Source of the DNA: Chloroflexota bacterium
GTDB taxonomy: Bacteria > Chloroflexota > Anaerolineae > B4-G1
Reading direction: 5' to 3'
Length of the DNA stretch: 64,000 nt
NCBI GenBank assembly: GCA_024232355.1
Contig: JAAEPW010001273.1
Location: 1-64,000, forward strand
The translations under genes were made by a program, and so were the position numbers. Of the stretch, positions 25,401 to 32,537 are shown in pieces (the first letter of the stretch is position 1; the number at the start of each line of letters is the position of its first letter). The notes under the pieces were generated by a model. The model saw only the letters and a program-made list of their open reading frames with translations, ran no database searches and had not been told where the DNA came from.

Positions 25401-27317
25401 AATGATCCCGGCGGTACCTGGACTGACATCACGGTCGACCACAGCAGCATGACCGATTGCCAATCGTGCCACACTGGCGATGCGCCGCCAGACCATTATG
25501 CCGGTCAGTGTTCTAACTGTCACACTGATCCTGGCGGCACCTGGACAGATATCACCTTTAGCCACAGTGGTCTTACTAATTGCCAATCGTGCCACACCGG
25601 CGATGCACCACCGGATCACTATGTCGGCCAGTGCTCCAACTGCCACAATGACCCTGGTGGTACATGGACCGATATCACTTTTAGCCACAGTGGCCTTACT
25701 AATTGCCAATCGTGCCACACCGGCGATGCGCCGCCAGATCACTATGTCGGCCAGTGCTCCAACTGTCACAATGATCCAGGTGGCACTTGGACCGATATTA
25801 CCCTTGATCACAGTGGCTTGACCGATTGTCAATCGTGCCACACCGGCGATGCACCACCGGATCACTATGTCGGCCAGTGCTCCGACTGCCATAATGATCC
25901 CGGTGGCACCTGGACCGATATTACCCTTGATCACAGTGGCTTGATCGATTGCCAGTCGTGCCACACCGGCGATGCGCCGCCAGACCACTATGTTGGCCAG
26001 TGCTTCAACTGTCACAATGATCCCGGTGGCACCTGGACTGACATCACTGTTGATCACAGCGGCATGATAGATTGCCAGTCGTGCCACACTGGCGATGCGC
26101 CGCCGAACCACTATGCTGGACAGTGCTCCAACTGCCACAATGATCCCGGTGGCACCTGGACTGATGTCACCTTTAGCCACAGTGGCCTTGTTGACTGTCA
26201 ATCGTGCCACGCATCCGATGCGCCGCCAGGTCACTATGCTGGTCAGTGCTCCAACTGCCACAACAGCACTGATATCTGGACCGACATCACTTTTAACCAC
26301 GGTGGCCTTGTTGACTGCCAATCGTGTCACGCTGCCGACGCGCCACCAGGTCACTATGGCGGTCAATGTTCCAATTGCCATAATAGCACCAACAACTGGA
26401 CCGACATCACTTTTAACCACGGTGGTTTCGTTGATTGTCAATCATGTCATGCCTCTGATTCGCCACCAGGCCACTATGCTGGTCAATGCTCTAATTGTCA
26501 CAACAGCACCAGCAACTGGACTGACATCACATTTGACCATAGCGGCTTTACGGACTGTAGTTCATGTCATACGGCGCCATCAGATGGAAATCATAATGGC
26601 AACCAGCAATGCTCCAACTGTCATAATACTGGGGGTTGGAATGGTGCTATTGCTTCACTTGTGATTTCACATGTCATAACGGAAACGCACATAATTCCGT
26701 CAACTAACATCGTTACAACCACCACGCCTATTCCCGTCACACCGTTACCTACACCTACGCCATTGTCGACCAAGCCATCACCTACTATGACTCCATTACC
26801 CACAAAACCATCACCTACCATAACGCCACTGCCGACCAAACCATCACCTACACCTACACCTACACCTACATCTCCGCCATTACCTACCATACCGCTGCCG
26901 ACCAAACCATCACCCACTACGACCCCGCTGCCTACTGTACCATCACCTACCACGACCCCGCCCCCCACTACACCACCACCTACCACAACCCCGCCTCCCA
27001 CTACACCACCGCCTACCACGACTCCGCCTCCCACTACACCACCACCTACTGCAACACCGCTACCTACTGAGCCACCGCCTACTGCAACACCACTACCTAC
27101 TGAGCCACCACAACAACCTACACCTCCTCCTACCAAACTGCCGCCGAAACCTACTATATCACCACACGCCACACCATCTCTTGACACATTGTCAATTTGG
27201 AGGCAAAGGTTCACTATCGGACACTTTTTTCTTTTGCCACGAATTGCACGAATTACCACGAATGTGGGGGAAAAATTTGTGAAAATTCGTGCAATTCGTG
27301 GTAAAAAATTAACATAA
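22437..27317 (+). CDS. Giant c-type cytochrome with 55 CXXCH motifs
   Basis: A 1626-residue exported protein; ATG 22437 lies 5-6 nt after GGGAGA. Residues 1-170 have a signal/anchor helix and a DUF5667-like domain (FQPGDPFYSVQHIAEQGRL). Residues 202-1396 carry 55 CXXCH motifs by hand count. Most alternate as F-x-H-x-G-x3-CQSCH and DHYxGQ-CSNCH, so nearly every heme site has one extra conserved His, enough for bis-His ligation. The modules are about 41 residues (123 bp) and nearly identical between 25383 and 26240. Residues about 1411-1590 are a Pro/Thr-rich stalk. The last roughly 33 residues are encoded by an inserted palindromic repeat. The region between hemes 4 and 5 (about 310-410) is heme-free. 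It is probably an extracellular electron conduit at the end of the bc/cytochrome operon; the role is inferred. Confidence 0.9.
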   Translation: MKKTLIAFIVVNVLLLTIAAGLLLLAKTYPFQPGDPFYSVQHIAEQGRLRFTAGKARQANIALDLAERRLADLAQADDTVRINSAVTALDQALDETVRRVDAMPVAGRGELFERLKKILVQAEIVVMALEPADDAVSSDVIVALAHKITLLQKADTSREMVTLVPPPPPTLFDAIPIPFLSEEIDHEFYPLVDGHAEAELECADCHEDGQYADTSIECASCHDILPDLLYPDHFAGKCDDCHDIESGDWAFATQTRGDFAWSECWIPQQVDGAERRIRTGSSLCISDVKTTSRFNHIGVIECFSCHQEDLPPDHYVGEENYPWYLVQFPASATTRYMSLDSDLRYLKWSTKNTENISPMSGTNTWYMKRLPQDTTHRYLGVDNYEWYFARVSENTLQQSYGSLRYLYLGTCVDCHANATDWKDTGFDHVGFSDCESCHLKDNPDDHYIGQCSKCHNTSDWEQVTFDHTGLSDCQSCHTLTESHYEGQCTDCHNTYNWNEVEFNHAASMDCASCHSNTAPANHYSGQCSDCHSTGNWTENWINHAGLSNCRDCHSQPNHYSGQCSKCHSTSSWNFNHSSSSNCQSCHTAPREHYEGQCSNCHNTDDWNNINFTHSGLVDCQSCHTSPPNHYSGQCSNCHNTDIWTGITFTHEGFTDCISCHSQHAPPDHYDGQCSNCHCTCDWSNIKDHRRGSDCQSCHDIDAPSDHYTGQCSNCHNTHDWSQIDFDHSGLIDCQSCHTTDAPPDHYDGQCSNCHNVNDWINVTFDHSGYVDCRSCHIPPDGDDHYAGQCSNCHNRENWTEISFNHASADNCSSCHDAPSGHWPGQCSNCHNSTGDWTSVIFDHGTYSDCKSCHQRPAGHTNIRGQCSNCHYIDNWADIKHDGLPDDCRSCHTVDAPPDHYDTQCSNCHNGTDNWTDITFNHNELSDCQECHTDDAPPDHHDGQCSDCHNGTDTWTDITLTHDVLPDCQACHTVDAPPNHYPSQCSNCHNDPGGTWTDITVDHSSMTDCQSCHTGDAPPDHYAGQCSNCHTDPGGTWTDITFSHSGLTNCQSCHTGDAPPDHYVGQCSNCHNDPGGTWTDITFSHSGLTNCQSCHTGDAPPDHYVGQCSNCHNDPGGTWTDITLDHSGLTDCQSCHTGDAPPDHYVGQCSDCHNDPGGTWTDITLDHSGLIDCQSCHTGDAPPDHYVGQCFNCHNDPGGTWTDITVDHSGMIDCQSCHTGDAPPNHYAGQCSNCHNDPGGTWTDVTFSHSGLVDCQSCHASDAPPGHYAGQCSNCHNSTDIWTDITFNHGGLVDCQSCHAADAPPGHYGGQCSNCHNSTNNWTDITFNHGGFVDCQSCHASDSPPGHYAGQCSNCHNSTSNWTDITFDHSGFTDCSSCHTAPSDGNHNGNQQCSNCHNTGGWNGAIASLVISHVITETHIIPSTNIVTTTTPIPVTPLPTPTPLSTKPSPTMTPLPTKPSPTITPLPTKPSPTPTPTPTSPPLPTIPLPTKPSPTTTPLPTVPSPTTTPPPTTPPPTTTPPPTTPPPTTTPPPTTPPPTATPLPTEPPPTATPLPTEPPQQPTPPPTKLPPKPTISPHATPSLDTLSIWRQRFTIGHFFLLPRIARITTNVGEKFVKIRAIRGKKLT
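25383..26240 (+). repeat. Homogenised 123-bp tandem repeats coding for two hemes each
   Basis: Seven consecutive 123-bp units start at 25383, 25506, 25629 and onward. Each encodes 41 residues with a CSNCH and a CQSCH site joined by NDPGGTWTDIT and TGDAPPDHY. The units before and after are more diverged and vary by a few codons in length. Such uniformity points to recent unequal crossing-over or gene conversion, so heme number may vary between strains. Confidence 0.8.
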
Positions 27318-27344
27318 CCCGCTCGTATGTGAAAAGTGTCCGGT
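27216..27344. mobile_element. Nested palindromic (MITE-like) element at the 3' end of the giant cytochrome gene
   Basis: The inner arms CCACGAATTGCACGAATT (27237-27254) and its exact complement (27284-27301) form an 18-bp inverted repeat. Outside them CGGACACTTTT (27218-27228) and AAAAGTGTCCG (27332-27342) form another 11-bp pair. The element has no coding capacity of its own. It supplies the last codons and the stop (27315-27317) of the cytochrome gene. The inner arm is identical to 18204-18221. Confidence 0.7.
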
Positions 27345-27637
27345 AGCAAAGGCAAAGGTACTTTTTGCTTCAATGCCAAACTTGAATAATCTGGGGCAGA
27401 CAGGTTTAACTTTTTCAACTTGATCGAATGCTGATGGGCTTGGTGTGAGAAAAAGATATCGATTTTACAATCTTTCAAGAGCAATGTGAGACACGACTCT
27501 TGAAAGTAAAACGATCCCCGTATGGTTTTAGGACATCCTTTCGTCATGATATAAAGAACATCAATGCGCGCATTTCAGATTCAACCCTTTGTTAAGCATT
27601 TCGAAACCGGATTTTAATTATAGAGAGGAGGATACCG
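27318..27637. other. Intergenic region after the giant cytochrome
   Basis: No gene is seen. The right half of the palindromic element is at the left end, and at 27517-27547 there is a 31-bp sequence (CCCGTATGGTTTT-GG-ATCCT-CGTCAT) that recurs before the ECF sigma gene. A minus-strand frame across the region (26621-27547) is repeat-derived and is not called. Confidence 0.5.
27517..27547. repeat. 31-bp dispersed repeat, copy 1
   Basis: CCCGTATGGTTTT, then GG, ATCCT and CGTCAT with a few differences, also at 31934-31963. Both copies lie 20-90 nt before the start of a gene. It could be a binding site or the end of a lost mobile element. Confidence 0.45.
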
Positions 27638-30600
27638 ATGAAACGTTTTACTCGTACCAAACTGCTCGCATTAGCTGTGGGCGTCGGAATAACCGCCGTC
27701 ATTCTGATGGTGGGAGGCCTATCTACTGCAACGGCCACTGGGACCGTGGACCTTGACTTGGAAATGGAGGCCCCGGCCCACGTAGCAATTGACTCGGTGT
27801 ATTTGGTCAGGATCGCTTACTATAACCGGGGCACCGCAATTCCACCGGACGCTTGGGTGACGGCCACACTGCCCGAGGGGACACAGTTTATTACTGCCAC
27901 GGATCGCTGGGATGATCCTCTGCCACCAGACGCGGTGGACGGCAATGTGTTAAACTGGTATTTTGACAACTTGGCCTGCAAAATGCCACTAGATGCCAAC
28001 TGTGGACATATCCTGATCACTCTGCAAACAGATGTAGATTTGCCCGATGGCACGGTGCTGACCACCGAATCTTTTATTTCCACGACGGCTGAAGAAACCG
28101 ACACGACGAATAACGAAACAAGTGTGGTCAGTCTGATAGGCGCGATGGCAGGCTCGACCAAACAAGTCAGTGCCCGCTACGCGAGACCCGGCGACGTACT
28201 GATCTATACGATCACACTCGATCACTCACACCAATCGGGCGGCAGCAACTGGCAGGATGTGACTTTGACAGACACGCTGCCCTTTAGTCACCAAGTGCGC
28301 TTCCTCGGTTGGCAAGGTCCAGTCGCGGGTACGTACGACGGACACATGCTGCGCTGGCAAGGCCGGGTGTATGCGGGCGAACCGATCACATTCCAATACC
28401 GGTTGGGCATATTGGGAGTTGTCACACCCGGCACAGTTATCAGCAACGTGGCTGCCATTACCTGGGACGGAAAACAGATGCGACTGGGACCGATCACCAC
28501 GATGGTCACACTACCCCACGGCACAATGGCACTGGAGCCGTTCCAAGGCGGGCAATTGGTGCACCAACACGGCGTCACACTCACTGTCCCGCCTGGCACC
28601 GTGACCGATACGACGCAATTCCGACTCGGCCCGCTCTTTACGAACACTCACCCCATCACACCTCCTGGCGGTTTGCTGTTCGCCAACCGCGCCTTTGAAC
28701 TGAACGCCTTCCGCTTTGGCGAGCCGGTGCACGAGTTCAGTCGCTCGCTCACGATCACGATGAACTATACGGATACCGACTTTGCTGGTCTGAAACCCCA
28801 GACACTGCGGGTGTGGACACGTAGCGGCCCGAATGGTCCTTGGGCAATGCTGGGCGAACCGGCAAAGGTGATGTCTGGAGCACTATCCTTCACGACAACA
28901 CACTTGAGTCAGTTTGCACTGTTTGCTGAGGGAACCGTGGATCTTGACTTGGAAATGGAGGCCCCTGCCCATGTAGCAATCGATTCGGCGTATCTGGTCA
29001 GGATTGCCTACTATAATCGAGGCACACTAATTCCGCCGGATGCCTGGATAACGGCCACATTGCCCGAGGGAACGCAGTTTGTCTCTGCTAAAGATCGCTG
29101 GGGTGATCCCCTCCCGCCAGACACGGTGGACGGCAATGTGTTGAGTTGGTATTTTGACAGTTTGTCCTGCAAAATGCCGCTGGATGCCAATTGTGGGCAT
29201 ATTCTCATCACTCTGCAAACAGACGAGGACCTGCCCGATGGCACAGTGTTGACCACCGAATCGTCCATCACCACAACGGCTGAAGAATCCGACACAACGA
29301 ACAATGAAGAAAGCGCAATTAGTCTGATAGGCGCTATGGCTGGTTCGACCAAGCAGGTCAGTGCTCGTCATGCGAGACCCGGCGATGTGATGATCTATAC
29401 GATCACACTCGATCACTCACACCAATCGGGCGGCAGCAACTGGCAGGATGTGACTTTGACAGACACGCTGCCCTTTAGTCACCAAGTGCGTTTCCTCGGC
29501 TGGCAGGGCTCAGTGACCGGTACGCACGACGGACACATGTTGCGTTGGCAAGGCAGGGTATATGCTGGCGAACCGATTACTTTCCAGTACCGGCTAGGGG
29601 TACGAGGAGTAGTTACGCCCGGTACAACCATCAGCAACGTAGCTATTCTGGCTTGGGATGGAAAGCAGATGCAACTGGGGCCAGTTGCCACGATGGTCAC
29701 ACTGCCCCATGGCACAATGGCGTTGGGGCCGTTCCAAGGCGGGCGATTGGTTCACCAACATGGTGTCACACTCACCGTCCCGCCTGGCACTGTGACTGAC
29801 ACGACACAATTCCGGCTCGGCCCGCTCTTTACGAGCACCCATCCCATCACACCTCCTGGCGGTTTGCTGTTCGCCAACCGCGCCTTTGAACTGAACGCTT
29901 TCCGCTTTGGCGAGCCGGTGCGCGAGTTCAGCCGTCCGCTCACGATCACGATGAACTATACGGATACCGACGTAGCCGGTCTGAAACGTGAGACTCTGCG
30001 TCTGTGGACGCGCAGCGGTTCGAGCGGCCCTTGGGTAATGCTGGGTGAGCCAGTGCGTGTGATGTCTGGCACGCTCGCCTTTACGACGATGCACCTTTCT
30101 CAATTTGCACTGTTTGCTGAGCCAGAGATCATCACTGGAGACGTGGACCTCACGTTGGAAATGGAGGCCCCCGCACATGTAGCAATTGACTCGATGTATC
30201 TGGTCAGGATTGCCTACTATAACGAGGGCACGGCAATTCCACCGGACGCCTGGATGACGGCTACACTGCCCGAGGGAACGCAGTTTGTCACTGCCACGGA
30301 TCGTTGGGATGATCCCCTTCCACCGGACACAATGAATGGCAATGTGTTGAGTTGGTATTTTGACAGCTTGTCTTGCAAAATGCCACTAGCTGCCAACTGT
30401 GGGCACATCCTGATCACTCTGCAAACAGATGCGGACTTGCCAGATGGCACGGTGCTGACCACCACGGCGTCTATCACCACAACGGCTGAAGAATCCGACA
30501 CGACGAACAATCAAGCCAACATAGTCAGTTTGATAGGCGCGATGGCTGGCTCGACCAAGCAAGTCAGTGCCCGTCACGCGCGGCCCGGCGATTTGTTGAC

Positions 30601-31381
30601 CTATACGATCACGCTCAATCACTCGCACCAGGGCGGCGGCAGCAACTGGCAGGATGTGACTTTGACAGACACGCTGCCCTTTAACCACCAAGCACGCTTC
30701 CTTGGCTGGCATGGTCCAGTGACTGGCACTCACGATGGACACATGTTGCGCTGGCAAGGCAGGGTGCAAGCGGGTGAACCGATCACATTCCAGTACCGAC
30801 TGGGTGTGTTGGGAGTCGTCACACCCGGCACCGCCATCGCCAACGTAGCTACTCTGGCCTGGGACGGAAATCAGATGCGACTGGGACCGATCACCACAGT
30901 GGTCACGCTGCCCCATGGCACAATGGCGCTGGAGCGGTTCCAAGGTGGGCAACTATATCACCGCCACGGTGTCACACTCACCGTTCCGCCTGGCACAGTG
31001 ACCGATACGACGCAATTCCGGCTTGGCCCGCTCTTTACAGACACCTATCCCACTGAGCCTCCCGGCGGCTTGTTGTTTGCCAACCGTGCCTTTGAACTGA
31101 ACGCCTTCCGCTTTGGCGAGCCGGTGCGTGAGTTCAGCCGCCCGCTCACGATCACGATGAACTATACGGATACTGACATTGCCGGTCTGAAACGCGAGAC
31201 GCTGCGCCTGTGGACGCGTACAGGTCCAAACGGGCCTTGGGCTATGTTGGGTGAACCGGCACAGGTGATGTCTGGATCAGTGATCTTCCCAACGTTGACC
31301 TTTACGACGACGCACCTTTCCCAGTTTGCATTGTTTGGTGAGGCCGAACATGTCGTTTACCTGCCCATAATACTTCGATAG
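27638..31381 (+). CDS. Secreted DUF11-type protein with three 400-residue repeats
   Basis: A 1247-residue exported protein starting behind GAGGAGG. After the signal peptide come three copies of a unit of about 400 residues beginning at residues 37, 434 and 836, each opening with VDLxLEMEAPAHVAIDS. Each unit has two DUF11-like beta domains (ATLPEGTQF; YTITLDHSHQ...VTLTDTLPF) and a third part with LTVPPGTVTDTTQF. The units are also close at DNA level (offsets 1191 and 1206 bp), so the triplication is recent. The protein ends in HVVYLPIILR, the tail shared by other secreted proteins here. It is probably a cell-surface or stalk protein; no enzymatic motif is seen. A strong terminator follows. Confidence 0.85.
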   Translation: MKRFTRTKLLALAVGVGITAVILMVGGLSTATATGTVDLDLEMEAPAHVAIDSVYLVRIAYYNRGTAIPPDAWVTATLPEGTQFITATDRWDDPLPPDAVDGNVLNWYFDNLACKMPLDANCGHILITLQTDVDLPDGTVLTTESFISTTAEETDTTNNETSVVSLIGAMAGSTKQVSARYARPGDVLIYTITLDHSHQSGGSNWQDVTLTDTLPFSHQVRFLGWQGPVAGTYDGHMLRWQGRVYAGEPITFQYRLGILGVVTPGTVISNVAAITWDGKQMRLGPITTMVTLPHGTMALEPFQGGQLVHQHGVTLTVPPGTVTDTTQFRLGPLFTNTHPITPPGGLLFANRAFELNAFRFGEPVHEFSRSLTITMNYTDTDFAGLKPQTLRVWTRSGPNGPWAMLGEPAKVMSGALSFTTTHLSQFALFAEGTVDLDLEMEAPAHVAIDSAYLVRIAYYNRGTLIPPDAWITATLPEGTQFVSAKDRWGDPLPPDTVDGNVLSWYFDSLSCKMPLDANCGHILITLQTDEDLPDGTVLTTESSITTTAEESDTTNNEESAISLIGAMAGSTKQVSARHARPGDVMIYTITLDHSHQSGGSNWQDVTLTDTLPFSHQVRFLGWQGSVTGTHDGHMLRWQGRVYAGEPITFQYRLGVRGVVTPGTTISNVAILAWDGKQMQLGPVATMVTLPHGTMALGPFQGGRLVHQHGVTLTVPPGTVTDTTQFRLGPLFTSTHPITPPGGLLFANRAFELNAFRFGEPVREFSRPLTITMNYTDTDVAGLKRETLRLWTRSGSSGPWVMLGEPVRVMSGTLAFTTMHLSQFALFAEPEIITGDVDLTLEMEAPAHVAIDSMYLVRIAYYNEGTAIPPDAWMTATLPEGTQFVTATDRWDDPLPPDTMNGNVLSWYFDSLSCKMPLAANCGHILITLQTDADLPDGTVLTTTASITTTAEESDTTNNQANIVSLIGAMAGSTKQVSARHARPGDLLTYTITLNHSHQGGGSNWQDVTLTDTLPFNHQARFLGWHGPVTGTHDGHMLRWQGRVQAGEPITFQYRLGVLGVVTPGTAIANVATLAWDGNQMRLGPITTVVTLPHGTMALERFQGGQLYHRHGVTLTVPPGTVTDTTQFRLGPLFTDTYPTEPPGGLLFANRAFELNAFRFGEPVREFSRPLTITMNYTDTDIAGLKRETLRLWTRTGPNGPWAMLGEPAQVMSGSVIFPTLTFTTTHLSQFALFGEAEHVVYLPIILR

Positions 31382-31391
31382 GATAGCACTT

Positions 31392-31437
31392 GCGAAAGCG
31401 GTGCACCTACCAACCGGTGCACCGTTTTCGCGTTTTT
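31392..31437 (+). terminator. Rho-independent terminator after DUF11 protein
   Basis: GCGAAAGCGGTGCACC (31392-31407) pairs with GGTGCACCGTTTTCGC (31416-31431), 16 bp with one wobble, followed by GTTTTTG. Confidence 0.85.
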
Positions 31438-31453
31438 GCGGAAGGAGCCAGAC

Positions 31454-31741
31454 ATAGATAACGCGCAAAGAGTCCGTATCTTGGTAATAGATGATGACCC
31501 TCACTATGCCCGTGTCATACAGACCAATTTAAAAGCCGAGGGCTACGAGGTGCTAGTAACAGGAGATGGACAAACGGCTATAGAACATGCTGCCAATCGA
31601 GAGCCTGATCTGGTTGTTTTGGCCAGAATACAAGCATTACTACGGCGTGTAGAGATTTTTGAACAAAAAGGCTACCATTTTGTCTTTCAGACCACTGACA
31701 CTTTGAATAACCCCGATCAACGTCTGCCGATTCAAGATTAA
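31454..31741 (+). pseudogene. Remnant of an OmpR-type response regulator with internal deletion
   Basis: The frame opens with a receiver N-terminus (RILVIDDDPHYARVIQTNL, through HAANREPDLVVL) and then jumps directly to ARIQALLRRVE, which in OmpR-family proteins begins the linker about 60 residues later. The phosphoacceptor Asp (expected right after DLVVL), the Thr and Lys sites and the helix-turn-helix are all gone. AAGGAG (31442-31447) has ideal 6-nt spacing to ATA (31454), where an ATG would be expected; the upstream TTG at 31436 overlaps the ribosome site. Lost start plus in-frame deletion indicate a decayed gene. Confidence 0.7.
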
Positions 31742-31751
31742 GAGGGAGCAA

Positions 31752-31835
31752 ATGATCATAACGATCTATCTTGGAGCTTTATTGGTGACACTGATGAGTA
31801 TCTACGTATACTTTGCTGCCAAATCGTCGAGCTAG
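31752..31835 (+). CDS. 27-residue single-helix peptide
   Basis: ATG behind AGAGGGAG, 27 codons, stop at 31833-31835. It encodes MIITIYLGALLVTLMSIYVYFAAKSSS, one hydrophobic helix with a short Lys/Ser tail. A terminator follows within 12 nt, so it is the last frame of a short transcript after the response-regulator remnant. No family is recognised. It may be a real small membrane peptide or chance; the ribosome site and terminator favour a gene. Confidence 0.45.
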   Translation: MIITIYLGALLVTLMSIYVYFAAKSSS

Positions 31836-31846
31836 TTCACCGAAAT

Positions 31847-31880
31847 CCTGGTTGAGGCAAGACTACTCGACCAGGGTTTT
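31847..31880 (+). terminator. Rho-independent terminator
   Basis: CCTGGTTGAG (31847-31856) pairs with CTCGACCAGG (31866-31875) with one wobble around a 9-nt loop; GTTTTG follows. Confidence 0.75.
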
Positions 31881-31933
31881 GACGAGTAAAGAGACCGTCA
31901 CTCACACTGTGGTTTGGATCCAGATTCACAAGA

Positions 31934-31963
31934 CCCGTATGGTTTTCGGTTATCCTGCGTCAT
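31934..31963. repeat. 31-bp dispersed repeat, copy 2
   Basis: CCCGTATGGTTTTCGG followed by TTATCCTGCGTCAT, related to 27517-27547. It ends 22 nt before the GTG start of the ECF sigma gene. A longer sigma frame opening at TTG 31914 would translate this repeat, which argues for the later start. Confidence 0.45.
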
Positions 31964-31985
31964 AAAAAGTGAGAGCAAACATATC

Positions 31986-32537
31986 GTGAAGAACGAGCGT
32001 ACTTTGCTGGAACGCGCAAAACAGTATGATGAGGCAGCATTGGAAGAGCTTTACGACCAATATGCCCCTCGCGTCTATGCCTATATTTACCGGCGGGTGA
32101 ACAATGCCCATCTGGCAGAGGATCTCACCGGTGATGTGTTTGTTCGAGTCATACAAGCGATCCAAGCGGAGCATTTTTGGCATACGTCGTTTCGAGCTTG
32201 GCTTTATCGCATTGCACACAACTTGGTAGTTGATCATTATCGCCGACAACCACCGGCAGTCGAGTTGGAACTGGATGCACAAATGATAGCCAGTGAGGAT
32301 AATCTGATATCTACAATCACAAAGCGATTATCCAACCAGTTGCTTCACGCCGCCATTAACTATCTTACACCTGGTCAACAACAGGTTTTGGCCCTTCGCT
32401 TTGGAGAAGGGTTGACTGCTCGTGAAACTGCCGAGGTGATGGACAAAAGCGTTGGTGCCATCGAGGCGCTCCAACACCGCGCTCTGGCCTCATTACGCCG
32501 TGTTTTGGGAAAGGAATTTCAGTATGGCAGGGCCTGA
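31986..32537 (+). CDS. ECF-type RNA polymerase sigma factor
   Basis: A sigma-70 factor of the ECF class. Region 2 is seen in ALEELYDQYAPRVYAYIYRRV and DLTGDVFVRVIQA, and region 4 in LTPGQQQVLALRFGEGLTARETAEVM with the recognition helix near SVGAIEALQHRALASLRRVL. The GTG at 31986 gives 183 residues, normal for the class. The frame could open at TTG 31914, but that would translate a dispersed repeat. The 3' end overlaps the next gene by 14 nt, the usual layout of a sigma with its anti-sigma. Targets are unknown. Confidence 0.88.
   Translation: MKNERTLLERAKQYDEAALEELYDQYAPRVYAYIYRRVNNAHLAEDLTGDVFVRVIQAIQAEHFWHTSFRAWLYRIAHNLVVDHYRRQPPAVELELDAQMIASEDNLISTITKRLSNQLLHAAINYLTPGQQQVLALRFGEGLTARETAEVMDKSVGAIEALQHRALASLRRVLGKEFQYGRA

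Noticed and set aside
25383..26240. Regular 123-bp repeats that might suggest a CRISPR or satellite
   Set aside because: They are in frame, have no unique spacers and encode the two-heme module.
25269..26441. 390-codon minus-strand frame opposite the giant cytochrome
   Set aside because: It is a shadow of the tandem heme repeats; the plus-strand CXXCH pattern fully explains the codon structure.
26621..27547. 308-codon minus-strand frame across the Pro/Thr stalk and downstream region
   Set aside because: It derives from low-complexity CCT/ACC repeats and the palindromic element; no start context and Gly/Val-rich filler.
31914..31985. Longer N-terminus for the ECF sigma factor
   Set aside because: It needs a TTG start and would translate a dispersed repeat; GTG 31986 gives a normal-length protein.
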